Assembly: GCF_029953285.1 (NCBI RefSeq)
Contig: NZ_JASAOI010000022.1
Coordinates: forward strand, 62,001-126,000
Source: Yinghuangia seranimata
GTDB lineage: Bacteria; Actinomycetota; Actinomycetes; Streptomycetales; Streptomycetaceae
Length of the DNA: 64,000 nucleotides
Direction: 5' to 3'
The position numbers and the translations under genes were made by a program. This document shows, one piece after another, positions 1-8,991 of the stretch. Numbering within the stretch: position 1 is the first letter of the stretch; every line of letters starts with the position of its first letter. The notes under the pieces are model-generated. The model had not been told where the DNA came from. It saw only the letters and a program-made list of their open reading frames with translations, and did no database searches.

Positions 1-206
1 TGGGCCGTGCCAGGGGAGCATTGTGGGCCGTCGCGGCGCCGCTGCGGAAGACGTACGCGCCGTTGTCCGCGCACCTGCGTCCCATGCCCGCTCCGGGACC
101 CGCCCGTGTGCCGTGCGGTGAGCGGCCCGACCCCCGCGGGTGACGGGCCGTCTCGCCTGGCGGAAATCCCGGCCGGGTCACCGCGCGGGCTCGGTAGGCT
201 GGCTGC
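1..206. other. no gene seen; upstream region of proA
   Basis: No convincing coding frame or RNA gene is visible; the open frames here have no recognisable protein content. The right end carries the proA promoter: a TAGGCT -10 hexamer lies 6 bases before the proA ATG. Confidence 0.5.
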
Positions 207-1505
207 ATGACCAGCAGCGCAGCCTCCTCCACGTCCTCGGATGTCCTCGACACCGCCCGTCGTGCCCGGGAAGCCGCGGCGCTGCTCGCGCCACTGGAGC
301 GCAAGGTCAAGGACGCGGCGCTGCTGGCCGTCGCCGACGCCCTGGTGGCCCGCTCGGCCGAGATCGTCGAGGCCAACGCCGTCGACGTGGCGCGCGCCCG
401 CGAGAACGGCACGCCCGAGTCGACGATCGACCGGCTCGCGCTGACCGCGGAGCGGATCGCCGCCATCGCCTCCGACGTGCGCGACGTGGTCGGCCTGCCC
501 GACCCGGTCGGCGAGGTCGTCCGCGGTTCGACGCTCCCCAACGGCCTGGAACTGCGCCAGGTGCGTGTGCCGCTCGGCGTCGTCGGCATCATCTACGAGG
601 CCCGCCCGAACGTGACCGTGGACGCCGCCGCGCTGTGCCTGAAGTCGGGCAACGCGGTCCTGCTGCGCGGCTCGTCGTCGGCGTACGCCTCCAACACCGC
701 CCTCGTGGCCGTGCTGCGCGACGCGGTCGTGTCGGCCGGGATCCCCGCCGACGCGGTCCAGCTGGTGCCCGGCGAGAGCCGCGACAGCGTCAACGAGCTG
801 ATGCGTGCCCGCGGCCTGGTCGACGTGCTGATCCCGCGCGGCGGCGCGTCCCTGATCCGCACCGTGGTCGAGGGCTCGACCGTCCCGGTGATCGAGACCG
901 GCGTCGGCAACTGCCACGTGTACGTCGACGCGGACGCCGACCTGCAGATGGCCGTCGACATCCTGATCAACTCGAAGGCGCAGCGCGTGTCGGTGTGCAA
1001 CAGCGCCGAGACGCTCCTCGTGCACGCCGACATCGCCGACGCGTTCGTGCCGGTCGCGCTCGCCGCGCTCAAGGACGCCGGCGTCACCGTGCACGGCGAC
1101 GCCGCCGTGCAGAAGTACTCGGCGGACGTCGTTCCGGCGACCGACGAGGACTGGGACACCGAGTACCTCTCGTACGACATCGCCGCCGCCGTCGTCGACT
1201 CGCTGGACGACGCCGTCGCGCACATCCGCCGCCACACCTCGGGCCACACCGAGGCCATCGTGACCCGCTCGCAGGCCGAGGCGCGCCGCTTCGTGCGGCT
1301 CGTCGACTCCACGGCGGTCATGGTCAACGCCTCGACCCGCTTCACCGACGGCGGCCAGTTCGGCTTCGGCGCCGAGATCGGCATCTCCACCCAGAAGCTG
1401 CACGCCCGCGGCCCGATGGGCCTGCCCGAGCTCACCTCCACCAAGTACGTCGTCACCGGCGACGGCCACCTCCGCGACGCGGCCCCGACCCAGCCCAGCT
1501 GCTGA
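207..1505 (+). CDS. proA: gamma-glutamyl phosphate reductase
   Basis: Cytosolic enzyme that reduces gamma-glutamyl phosphate with NADPH to glutamate semialdehyde in proline synthesis, acting after ProB. The 432-residue product has the family's full length. It shows the aldehyde-dehydrogenase-type core, with [10 protein letters not shown] carrying the catalytic Cys264 and the [10 protein letters not shown] and [11 protein letters not shown] motifs that are strongly conserved in ProA. The ATG lies 6 bases after a TAGGCT hexamer with no Shine-Dalgarno sequence, which suggests a leaderless mRNA. No proB is in the window. The position next to the SCO2583/2584-type membrane genes matches Streptomyces gene order as I remember it. 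Confidence 0.97.
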   Translation: MTSSAASSTSSDVLDTARRAREAAALLAPLERKVKDAALLAVADALVARSAEIVEANAVDVARARENGTPESTIDRLALTAERIAAIASDVRDVVGLPDPVGEVVRGSTLPNGLELRQVRVPLGVVGIIYEARPNVTVDAAALCLKSGNAVLLRGSSSAYASNTALVAVLRDAVVSAGIPADAVQLVPGESRDSVNELMRARGLVDVLIPRGGASLIRTVVEGSTVPVIETGVGNCHVYVDADADLQMAVDILINSKAQRVSVCNSAETLLVHADIADAFVPVALAALKDAGVTVHGDAAVQKYSADVVPATDEDWDTEYLSYDIAAAVVDSLDDAVAHIRRHTSGHTEAIVTRSQAEARRFVRLVDSTAVMVNASTRFTDGGQFGFGAEIGISTQKLHARGPMGLPELTSTKYVVTGDGHLRDAAPTQPSC

Positions 1506-1543
1506 CCGCCGCCCCGCCGGAGAACAACCCGTTGATCGATTCT

Positions 1544-1571
1544 TTGATTCAATCAATGGGTTCGCTACAGT
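1544..1571 (+). promoter_or_regulatory. promoter with overlapping palindrome before the first membrane-protein gene
   Basis: A -35-like TTGATT (1544-1549) and a -10 TACAGT (1566-1571) are separated by 16 bases, and the GTG start of the next gene follows 6 bases later. The -35 element is the left arm of a perfect 13-base palindrome, TTGATTCAATCAA (1544-1556). A protein bound there would block the promoter, so this is a candidate operator. The AT-rich stretch stands out from its surroundings. The palindrome could alternatively belong to the 3' end of proA, but it lacks a T-tract. Confidence 0.5.
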
Positions 1572-1577
1572 GCGCGC

Positions 1578-2594
1578 GTGTCGCAGACGACGGGAGAACC
1601 GTCCCCTACGGAACAACCGCCCCCGCAACCCGACTGGCGTGAGGCCGAACAGGCCGCGCAGGCGGAACGCGCCCAGCACCGTCGCCTACCGGTGATCCTG
1701 CAAATAGGCGTGGGCGTAGTGACCACGGCCCTGGTCACTGCCGGCCTGCACGCGTTGTTCGACGCCCGGTCGGACGACACACGGCACCCCGTGCCGCCGC
1801 TCGCGGCGCCGTCCACGGCGGGCATGGGCGCCCCCGGCACGCCCGCCCCCTCGGCCACCGCCGAGAAACCGTCCCTGGAACACCCCTTCGCGGGCTCGAA
1901 GGCGGCCGACTATGCCGACGGCATTGCCGGCATCACCGTCGCCGAGGCGAAGGACGTCCAGGGCTACTCCGCCGACCAGGTGCGCCAGGTGACCGGGCTG
2001 ACGACCCTGCTCCTCGCCGCCGGCAACCTCGACCTGGCGACCCTGCGCGGCGAGACGCCCACCGCCTTCCTGACGATCGTCGACCACCCCGGCTCCGACG
2101 AGCGCAAGAAGATCGAGGCGGCGATCGCCGGGTCCGGCGCCGGGCACGACGCGACCACGTGGGTCACCCGGTTCGACCCGGCGGAGGTCGAGGTGGTGGG
2201 GCCCGCGGTCAAGGTCAAGGGCGCCCTCGACTACCACGTGGACGAGCACGGGTACCTGGTCGTGAACGGCACCGTCGACTTCGTGTACGCGCTGACCCCG
2301 GCGGGCGGCAAGGGCGGCCGGGTCGACCGCTCCCTGGTGCGTCGCACCATCGAGGTGTCGTACGCCACGACCGGCGCGCTCCCGACGCCCGAGGGCAAGC
2401 TGTGGCTGCAGCGCTCCGAGGTCGACGTGTTCAACACGTCGTGCGGCAAGCACGACGGCTTCGTCCATCCGGCGATGACCAACCCGGACCGGCCGCGGCT
2501 CACCGGTCCGACCCTCGACCCGTACACGAGCCCGAGCCCCACCGCCGGGGCGGCGCCGGACGACAGCGACTGCCATCCTTCGGGGCAGGTCTGA
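1578..2594 (+). CDS. SCO2583/2584-like single-pass membrane protein, paralog 1
   Basis: Probable type II membrane protein of 338 residues: short cytoplasmic N-terminus, one membrane segment (about 38-61), a Pro/Ala linker, then an extracellular domain from about residue 95. The domain opens with HPFAGSKAADYADG and contains WVTRFDPAEVEVVGP and LVRRTIEVSY. It shares these blocks with the genes at 3329 and 4712. Two cysteines (NTSCGKHDGF and DDSDC) recur in the paralogs and may form a disulfide. From memory the family corresponds to Streptomyces SCO2583/SCO2584, the latter linked to the spore-wall synthesis complex; this assignment is by synteny and motif only. The start is a leaderless GTG. Unlike its relatives it lacks the N-terminal VFDE motif. 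Confidence 0.8.
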   Translation: MSQTTGEPSPTEQPPPQPDWREAEQAAQAERAQHRRLPVILQIGVGVVTTALVTAGLHALFDARSDDTRHPVPPLAAPSTAGMGAPGTPAPSATAEKPSLEHPFAGSKAADYADGIAGITVAEAKDVQGYSADQVRQVTGLTTLLLAAGNLDLATLRGETPTAFLTIVDHPGSDERKKIEAAIAGSGAGHDATTWVTRFDPAEVEVVGPAVKVKGALDYHVDEHGYLVVNGTVDFVYALTPAGGKGGRVDRSLVRRTIEVSYATTGALPTPEGKLWLQRSEVDVFNTSCGKHDGFVHPAMTNPDRPRLTGPTLDPYTSPSPTAGAAPDDSDCHPSGQV

Positions 2595-2686
2595 CGGTTC
2601 GTCAGGCGGGTGGCGCAGTGAGGTTGCTTCGAGGGGTTCCCGCGAATCCGTTCCCCGTGAGGGGCTCACGGTAATAGTGTGGTGGA

Positions 2687-3253
2687 GTGCCCGATTCGCG
2701 AGGGCCAGATCATCCGGACGGCCCACCGGAGTTCGGGGAGGACCCCGAGCGCGCGGAGGACGAACTGTCCTCCGTGGTCTTCGACGAGCACTTTGTGCGA
2801 GCCGCGCTGATCCATGAACCCACCGCCGCCGAACGGCTGTTGAGCGCTGCCCCGCAGGCGCCGCCGGGCGGGGACGGGGTGTTCCCGCCGCAGCCGGGGT
2901 TCGACCCGCTGGTGCACCGGGCGCCGGGCGACCTGCGCGGCGTCAAGCCGAGGCACGTGCCGAACCCGCCGCCGGGGGACGAGGCCGGGCCGCCGCGCAC
3001 CGCGTGGTGGCGGCAGTCCGTGGCGTGGGTGCTCGCGCTGCTGATGGGCATCGGCGTGGTGGCCATGGCCGTGACGGCGGTGGCGCCGGGCCGCGGCGGG
3101 CAGGGCCCCTCCGGGCCGCAGCCGACGCTGGGGACGCCCGTACCGCAGCCGGGAGACCGGGTGCCCTCGCCCGCGGCGAGCACGCCGGTCAACGCCGCGT
3201 TCGTGCCGGTGGGCTGCGCCCGGTCGACAACGCCGAGGCCGGACTGCGGCTGA
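2687..3253 (+). CDS. short membrane protein carrying only the N-terminal domain of the family
   Basis: A 188-residue protein with the N-terminal motif VVFDEHFVRAALIHEPTAAER, which closely matches VVFDESFVRAAVLHEP in the gene at 4712. Then come a Pro-rich stretch, one membrane segment (about 108-130) and a short outer tail ending in two cysteines (GCARS and PDCG). The HPFAG extracellular domain of the neighbours is missing. It could be a truncated paralog or a regulatory short form that uses the same cytoplasmic contact. Its own -10 hexamer TAGTGT lies 6 bases before the GTG, so it is probably transcribed on its own and leaderless. No enzymatic function is apparent. Confidence 0.75.
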   Translation: MPDSRGPDHPDGPPEFGEDPERAEDELSSVVFDEHFVRAALIHEPTAAERLLSAAPQAPPGGDGVFPPQPGFDPLVHRAPGDLRGVKPRHVPNPPPGDEAGPPRTAWWRQSVAWVLALLMGIGVVAMAVTAVAPGRGGQGPSGPQPTLGTPVPQPGDRVPSPAASTPVNAAFVPVGCARSTTPRPDCG

Positions 3254-3328
3254 CCGTTCCGCCGCCGTAAACGTGATCTGGGCCACCCGGCCGCTCGGCT
3301 GTCGGCGCCATCCGATAGGTTGCGCCGC

Positions 3329-4627
3329 GTGTCTGAGCGCGAGAGCGGTGGGGGCGGGCCTCGGCGGCCCGCGGGGGACGGTTCCGAGCCGAACGTGACG
3401 GGGGATCAGACCCCGTCCGCGGACGACCCGTTCGAAGGACTGGTCCTCGACGAGGACTTCATCAAGGGGGCCGGGAAATCGGAGGGTTCGGCCCGGGCGC
3501 GCATGCTCGCCGCCCGCTGGCGGGAGACTCCGCCCGAGAACACCGGCTTCCGCGAGGCGGCGGACTCGTCGAACGTGACGCGGATGCCGCGTCGCCGGCG
3601 CACGTTCTTCAAGCGCCGCCGCGACCCGTGGGGCCGTCCCGTACGCCGTGACCGCACCAACCTGAAGATCGCGGTGTGGTTCGTCCTGCTCGCGCTGATC
3701 CTGCTGGTCGGCACCAACCAGGGCTACTTCCGCGACCTGCTGGGCGGGAACAGCGACGACGCCGCTGGCTACTCGTCCGACCCGATGACCGCGCAGCCCT
3801 CGGTGAGCGGAGTGGCTTCGGCGGCGGCGCCGCTGCCGTCGGACCTCAAGCCGATCGACCCCGACGTGCCCACACGGGACCACCCGTTCGCGGGTTCCCC
3901 GGCGATCAACTACGCCGACGGGGCGGCAGGCCTGGCGTTGCCGGAGGCCAAGCCGGTGGCCGGCTACACGGCGGCCGAGGTACGCACCGCGCTCGAACGC
4001 AGCCAGCGCATGGTGGAGTTGGCCAACCTCGACCCCGCGACGCTGCGCGGCGAGTTCCCGACGGGCCTCGTGGACCTGATCGACCCGGCGGACCCCCTCG
4101 TCGCGGCCTTCCGCAAGGCCTTCACCACACCGAGCCGTGACGACAATGCGCTGAACTGGGTGACGAGGTTCGACCCGAAGGAGATCGAACTCGTCGGTCC
4201 GGTCGTGAAGGTGTCCGGCATCATGTCCTACAAGCTGGACGACGACGGCGTGCTGACCGTGGACGCCGACTACTCGTTCGTCTATCCCGTCGCGAAGCCC
4301 GGCTCGACCGAGGTGACGCGTGCCTTGGTGCGGCGGACGCTCACGACCAAGCTCTTCAAGCGTGGCAAGTACCGGGCCACGAAGGACGGCACGCTGTGGC
4401 TGCACCTGACCGACCGCGACCTCACGAACTCCGACTGCGCGCGGTACGGCGACGGTTTCATGCACCCCACGTTCGCGTCCGACCCGGGCACACCGGCCAC
4501 CGGGCCGACCACGGACCCGTACGACCGGACCAAGCCGCTCGACACGCAGCCGCCCGGCGGCCCGCAGCCGAGCCCGGGAGCGACCGGCCCGGACCCGGAC
4601 GCGTGCGGCACGGCCTCCCGTATCTAG
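3329..4627 (+). CDS. SCO2583/2584-like single-pass membrane protein, paralog 2
   Basis: 432 residues with a cytoplasmic N-terminus of about 110 residues (variant motif GLVLDEDFIKGAG, then a very basic stretch), one membrane segment (about 111-132) and the extracellular domain shared with the genes at 1578 and 4712 (HPFAGSPAINYADG, WVTRFDPKEIELVGP, LVRRTLTTK). The paired cysteines are present (NSDCARYGDGF and DPDACG), and the C-terminus is Pro/Thr-rich. TAGGTT lies 7 bases before the GTG, again a leaderless arrangement. A TTG nine bases upstream is less likely because it falls inside the -10 region. The likely location is the cell envelope; the biochemical activity is unknown. Confidence 0.8.
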   Translation: MSERESGGGGPRRPAGDGSEPNVTGDQTPSADDPFEGLVLDEDFIKGAGKSEGSARARMLAARWRETPPENTGFREAADSSNVTRMPRRRRTFFKRRRDPWGRPVRRDRTNLKIAVWFVLLALILLVGTNQGYFRDLLGGNSDDAAGYSSDPMTAQPSVSGVASAAAPLPSDLKPIDPDVPTRDHPFAGSPAINYADGAAGLALPEAKPVAGYTAAEVRTALERSQRMVELANLDPATLRGEFPTGLVDLIDPADPLVAAFRKAFTTPSRDDNALNWVTRFDPKEIELVGPVVKVSGIMSYKLDDDGVLTVDADYSFVYPVAKPGSTEVTRALVRRTLTTKLFKRGKYRATKDGTLWLHLTDRDLTNSDCARYGDGFMHPTFASDPGTPATGPTTDPYDRTKPLDTQPPGGPQPSPGATGPDPDACGTASRI

Positions 4628-4711
4628 CCGCCCTGACCACCCGTCAGAAGATCTTTCCCGTCGGGGATTTCCGCAGTTCCCGACGGTCGCGCCGCCACCT
4701 ACCATGGAGTC

Positions 4712-5875
4712 ATGTCGGGTCAGGGCGATCCCCCTGAAGGCCGCCGCGGGGGTGGGCCCGACGGCGAGGACGAATTCCGCGTCGTCTTCGACGAGTCGTT
4801 CGTCCGCGCCGCGGTGCTCCACGAACCATCGGCGCAGGAGCGGATGCGAACCGGGCGAGGCCCCCGGCGCCTGCGCCGCGTCTTCGGCGTGCCCATCGCC
4901 ACGATCCGGGTCGGCGTCCTGCTGCTGTCCGTCGTCCTCGTGCTGGCCGGCGCCCTCTACCTCGGCGCACGGCGGGGCGCCGCGCCGAACGCCCGGGCGG
5001 GGTACGGGCCCACGGTGCTGGTCCGCGTCTCGCTCGTGCCGGCCGACGGCGTACACGTGGGCAGCGGCCCGATGGGCGCGGACCCTTTCGCGGGCAGCGC
5101 CGCCGCCGAGTGGCGTGACGGCCGCGCGGGCATCGTGGTTCCCGACGTGTCCGGGACCCGGAACTTCAGTGCCGCGCAGATCCGCGCGTCGATGGAGATG
5201 GTCCGCGACTTCGTGACCGGCACACAGCTGGACACCGAAGTGTGGCGCGGCGTACGGCCGTGGGCCGCCGCCGTGGGCCTGGACCCCGACCAGCACCGGC
5301 AGTTGATCGACGCGCTCGACCACCCGGCCGACGACGACGTGCACTCCGCGACCGGCTGGGTGACCCGCTTCGACCCGGCGCAGATCGTGGTGGCCGACAC
5401 CAGGGTCCGTGTCCAGGGCGGGACTTCGGCGGTCGAGGCGGCGACCGGCGAGCTGCTGGTCGGCGTCGACGGCGTCTTCGTGTACGCCGTGCACCAGGTC
5501 GACACCCAGGTCTGGACGCGCTTTGTGGTCCACCGGTCGTGGGAGTTCGAGGTCACCGAGGACGGCCTGCGGCACGGCCGGCTGCGGGTGCGGCGCATCG
5601 TGACGGTCGCCGCGCCGCAGTCGTGCGCCGTCGACTCGTCGGCGTTCTTCAGGCCGGTGTTCGGCGACCCGGCGCAGGCCGGGGTCACGCAGAGTCCCGC
5701 CGCGCCCGGTGCGTCGAGCGCGCCGAGCGCATCCGGTGCGCCGGGCCAGGGCGTGCCCCCGCTGCCGACCTCGCCGTTGCTCGCCGTGCCCGGTGCCACA
5801 CCGCCGGGCGCCGATCCGCTGCGCCCCGGCATGGCGACCGGCACGCTGTGCGGCGTCCTGGCCGTCTCCGTCTGA
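4712..5875 (+). CDS. SCO2583/2584-like single-pass membrane protein, paralog 3
   Basis: 387 residues: N-terminal motif VVFDESFVRAAVLHEPSAQER (same as the short gene at 2687), one membrane segment (about 64-85), then a more divergent copy of the extracellular domain (DPFAGSAAAEWRDG, WVTRFDPAQIVVADT, FVVHRSWEFEV) and a Pro/Ser/Ala tail. The two cysteines recur (PQSCAVDSS and GTLCGV). TACCAT lies 6 bases before the ATG, so it is probably leaderless. It converges on the M48 peptidase gene, 46 bases away. The four family members evidently arose by tandem duplication; each keeps its own promoter rather than sharing an operon. Confidence 0.8.
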   Translation: MSGQGDPPEGRRGGGPDGEDEFRVVFDESFVRAAVLHEPSAQERMRTGRGPRRLRRVFGVPIATIRVGVLLLSVVLVLAGALYLGARRGAAPNARAGYGPTVLVRVSLVPADGVHVGSGPMGADPFAGSAAAEWRDGRAGIVVPDVSGTRNFSAAQIRASMEMVRDFVTGTQLDTEVWRGVRPWAAAVGLDPDQHRQLIDALDHPADDDVHSATGWVTRFDPAQIVVADTRVRVQGGTSAVEAATGELLVGVDGVFVYAVHQVDTQVWTRFVVHRSWEFEVTEDGLRHGRLRVRRIVTVAAPQSCAVDSSAFFRPVFGDPAQAGVTQSPAAPGASSAPSASGAPGQGVPPLPTSPLLAVPGATPPGADPLRPGMATGTLCGVLAVSV

Positions 5876-5921
5876 TCCGCGACCGATCGCGGCCAGGCCG
5901 CCGCACCTGCATGACGCGGCG

Positions 5922-7067
5922 TCAGTCCTGGGACCCTGCCCGCCCGTTGCCCGACTCGTCGGGCGAACCGTCCGCCGCGGCCGCGGCTTCGGACGGGGGA
6001 GCGGTCGCCGTACCGTCGTTCGGCCGCGGCACGAACCGGTCGCGCAGCCGTCCGCCCGCGTCCGCCGCGCCGCCCGCGATGTCGCGCAGCAGCCCGAACA
6101 GCGGGTCCGCGGTCTGCCGGACCGAGTCGCGGTACGACTCCGCCGACGCCTTGGCCTCGGCACGCACCGACGCGTCCCCGTCGTCCTCGCGGCGCGGGTA
6201 GTCGCCGGCCAGGATCGCGCGGTAGTCGTCGCCGTCCGACCAGCGCTTCAACTCCGCGACCCGGACCACCGGAAACGGGTGCGAGCGGCCGAACACGTTC
6301 ATCAGCTTCAGCACGCTGTCGCGCAGGTCCCCGGCCGCGTCGTACTCGGCGGCCTGGGCCAGGAATTCGTCCGTGCTCATCTCGTGCAGCTGCGATCCGC
6401 CCGCGATCTTCATCAGCGCGCGCATCGACGCCTCGGGGTCCTGCCCGACGAGCAGCCCCGCCCGGTCGCAGCTCAGCTCCGACTTGCGGAACCACTCGCG
6501 CAGCGCCGCGATCACCGCCTGAATCCCCAACGTGCCCAACGGAATACCGGACACGCTCGCCGCCAGGTTGGTCAGGATCAGCAGCATCGTGCGGTACACC
6601 GCGTGCCCGGACAGGATGTGGCCCATCTCGTGGCCCACCACGGTGCGCATCTCGTCGTCGTCGAGCAACTCGACCAGGCCGCTGGTCACCACGATGAACG
6701 GCTTGTCCATGCCGATCGCCATCGCGTTCGGCTGCGGGTCCAGCATCACGTACAGCTCGGGGACGCGCGGCATGTCCAGCACATAGGCGGCGTCGCGCGC
6801 CAGGTCGTGGAGCCGCCGGAACTGCTGGTCGCTCGTCCGCACCGCGCCGGCCAGGAACATCAGCCGGACGGCACGTTCGGAGAGCAGCCCCGACAGCTGT
6901 TTGAGGATCGCGTCGAAGCCGTTCAGTTTCCGGAGCGCCACCAGCGCGCTGCGGTCGGCGGGGTGTTCGTACGCTCGGGACGATATGCCCGGGAAGCGCG
7001 TGCGGGTACGCGCCGGGACGCCGTCTTCGGAATCCCCGGGACCGGGCTGCTTCGTCGTATCGGCCAT
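5922..7067 (-). CDS. M48-family membrane metallopeptidase (HtpX-like)
   Basis: Zinc metallopeptidase of 381 residues. The catalytic motif HEMGH is at residues 146-150 (VVGHEMGHILSGH, two His ligands plus Glu). It is preceded by PFIVVTSGLVELL and followed by a hydrophobic stretch (about 160-185) that probably lies in the membrane, as in HtpX/Oma1-type enzymes. The C-terminus is charged and low in complexity. Family members cut misfolded or surplus membrane proteins. The ATG was chosen at 7067 because AAGGGGG lies just upstream and the conserved sequence begins soon after; an upstream in-frame start would add a basic, unconserved tail. It lies beside the SCO2583/2584-type genes, as in Streptomyces. 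Confidence 0.88.
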   Translation of the reverse strand: MADTTKQPGPGDSEDGVPARTRTRFPGISSRAYEHPADRSALVALRKLNGFDAILKQLSGLLSERAVRLMFLAGAVRTSDQQFRRLHDLARDAAYVLDMPRVPELYVMLDPQPNAMAIGMDKPFIVVTSGLVELLDDDEMRTVVGHEMGHILSGHAVYRTMLLILTNLAASVSGIPLGTLGIQAVIAALREWFRKSELSCDRAGLLVGQDPEASMRALMKIAGGSQLHEMSTDEFLAQAAEYDAAGDLRDSVLKLMNVFGRSHPFPVVRVAELKRWSDGDDYRAILAGDYPRREDDGDASVRAEAKASAESYRDSVRQTADPLFGLLRDIAGGAADAGGRLRDRFVPRPNDGTATAPPSEAAAAADGSPDESGNGRAGSQD

Positions 7068-7285
7068 GGATCCATCCCCCTTGTGGCAGACCAGTGGACC
7101 TGTGCGGCCGGGCCCGCGCGACCTGCGCCGCATCAACTGTTCAGCCTAAGCGCATCGGCCATCCGGCGATCCTGCGCGCGCGTGTCGTGAGGGACTTCCG
7201 TACGATGTCGTGCGCGACCGCATGCCCGGCGCACGCCGAGGGGCGGCGGCCGCCGTCCACCACCAGACACACAAGGGTTGACCAG

Positions 7286-7447
7286 ATGACCGAGCAGGCC
7301 ATGACCGTCCTCACCCGCCTCGCTTCCGAGGGCGGCGAGCACGGCGGCAACCACGAGAACCTGAGCCCGCTCGGCGCGGGGCTCGGCGCGTTCATCACGC
7401 TGATGGTCCTGCTCATCATCACGCTGTCCTTCAACAAGGACCGCTGA
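7286..7447 (+). CDS. very small membrane protein (53 residues)
   Basis: A short polar N-terminus with an HGGNHEN segment is followed by one membrane helix (GLGAFITLMVLLIITLSF) and the tail NKDR. The Asn/His motif plus single helix and charged end looks like a small conserved actinobacterial membrane protein that I recall in the same place, between the M48 peptidase and nadD genes. The ATG was chosen because it begins the compact conserved unit; the longer open frame upstream has no support. The gene diverges from the M48 peptidase gene. Function unknown; it may be a small partner of a membrane complex. Confidence 0.7.
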   Translation: MTEQAMTVLTRLASEGGEHGGNHENLSPLGAGLGAFITLMVLLIITLSFNKDR

Positions 7448-7598
7448 GCCGCCGACGCACCACGGCGCACCGAACCGGGACCGGCCGTGCGGCGGGCCCC
7501 GGCTTCGTGCTGTCCGGGCCCGTTCCCGGGTCTTCGCCGCCCCGGCGCGTTAATCTTCGGGGCGGACCGCGTGGGGCGCGCGGTCAGGGGAGGGCGGA

Positions 7599-8924
7599 AT
7601 GCGTACCTTCGCGATGGGTGAGAAGGCCAGACTCGCGGACCTGACACCGGCGACCGCGCTGCGGATCGACGTCACGGCGGCGGCACGCGGCACCGAGATC
7701 GCCGCGTTCTGCTTCGCGCTGGACGAGGCGGGCCGGATCGGGGGACACCGGCCGCCGGTCAGCGCGGCCCGTCCGGCGTCGCTGGCCAGTGCCGTGGCGC
7801 TGGTCGAGGGCGGCGGGGCGGACGCGGCGTTCGACCTCGACCTCGACGCGGTCGCCGACGACGTCCACCGGCTGCTGTTCGTGGTCGCCTCGGTCGGCCC
7901 CGAGATCGCGCTGGACTCCGGCGGCCTCGTGCTGGTCGCCGACGGCGTGGAGATCGCCGGCTTCGCGATGACCGCGGCCGAGATGAAGGGCCAGCGCGCC
8001 CTCATCCTCGGCGAGGTCTACCGGCGCGACGGCTGGCGCTTCGGCGCGGTCGGGCAGGGCTACCGCGACGGACTCGAACAACTCGTCCGGGACCACGGCG
8101 CGGACCCGAGGGCCCTGCTGGGCGGCGGGACGGACACTGAGGCGGCTCCCGAGCCCGAGCCAGAGCCCGAGCCGGTCGCCGAGCCGCCTGAGGCACCCGT
8201 CGCCGCGTCCGAGCCCGAGCCCGCCGTCGAGCCCGCCGCAGAGCCGGAGCCGGTGGCCGAGCCCGCCGCGGAGTCCGCGTCCGAGCCCGAGCCCGCGGCG
8301 GAGTCCGAGCCCGAGCCCGAACCGGCCGCCGAGCCCGTCGCGGAGCCCGTGCCGCCGGTTCCGCCCGCCCCCGTTCCCTCCGTCGCCACCTACGAGGGCA
8401 GCGGCGACCGCATCCTGCGGATCACCCGTCCGGTCGAGTCGGGCCCGGTCGTCGCGGAGATCACCTGCGGCGGGGCCGGCAACTTCGCGGTCTGGACGCT
8501 GAACACGGCGCTGGAGCAGGACAAGCTGCTCGTCAACGAGATCGGTGCGTACACCGGCCGCGTCCTGCTCGACGAGCGCGGTACCCGCACCGAACGCCTC
8601 AAGATCGAAAGCGACGGCGCCTGGACGATCTCCGTCCAACCGCCGACCGCCGCACCGTGGTTGATCGGCCCGGCCACCGGCCACGGCCCCGAGGTGCTGC
8701 GTTGGACGGGCCCGCGCACGGTGGTGGCCATGACGCACGGCGGCCACAGCAACTTCATGGTGCGCGTGTACGCCGAGACGCCCGACCGCGCCGAGGACCC
8801 GTACCTGGCCTCGCTCGCGAACACCATCGGCCCGTACGACGGCGAGTCGATCCTTCCCGCCGGCCCCTGCCTGGTCGAGATCGAGGCCGACGGCGACTGG
8901 ACGGTCACCCCCGAGACCGGCTGA
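7599..8924 (+). CDS. TerD-domain protein with Glu-Pro spacer and two C-terminal repeats
   Basis: 441 residues in three parts. Residues 1-165 resemble TerD, the calcium-binding stress domain (LRIDVTAAARGTEIAAFCFALDE, then FVVASVG and QRALILGEVYRRDGWRFGAVGQGY). Residues 180-260 are an EPEPE/PAAEP repeat, probably an extended acidic spacer. Residues 264-441 hold two copies of a beta-rich unit (LRITRP..VVAEITCGGAGNFAVW..LLVNEIGAY and LRWTGP..VVAMTHGGHSNFMVRV..IGPY) that each end in an ExDGxWT block. TerD proteins are linked to tellurite and stress responses; the tandem C-terminal units may bind ligand or partners. An AGGGGAGGG ribosome site precedes the ATG. Confidence 0.82.
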   Translation: MRTFAMGEKARLADLTPATALRIDVTAAARGTEIAAFCFALDEAGRIGGHRPPVSAARPASLASAVALVEGGGADAAFDLDLDAVADDVHRLLFVVASVGPEIALDSGGLVLVADGVEIAGFAMTAAEMKGQRALILGEVYRRDGWRFGAVGQGYRDGLEQLVRDHGADPRALLGGGTDTEAAPEPEPEPEPVAEPPEAPVAASEPEPAVEPAAEPEPVAEPAAESASEPEPAAESEPEPEPAAEPVAEPVPPVPPAPVPSVATYEGSGDRILRITRPVESGPVVAEITCGGAGNFAVWTLNTALEQDKLLVNEIGAYTGRVLLDERGTRTERLKIESDGAWTISVQPPTAAPWLIGPATGHGPEVLRWTGPRTVVAMTHGGHSNFMVRVYAETPDRAEDPYLASLANTIGPYDGESILPAGPCLVEIEADGDWTVTPETG

Positions 8925-8991
8925 CCTCCGACGCGGCCCGGCCGCACCCCCGTGACGGCCGGAGCCGCGCGCGTGCCCGCGGTACCGGCCG

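Noticed and set aside
2666-6163. Very long minus-strand open frame opposite the membrane-protein array, and similar giant antisense frames (for example 31690-35073, 25961-29857)
   Set aside because: High GC content removes stop codons on the opposite strand. Their products are Arg/Ala/Val-rich without recognisable motifs, and the sense strand holds clear genes.
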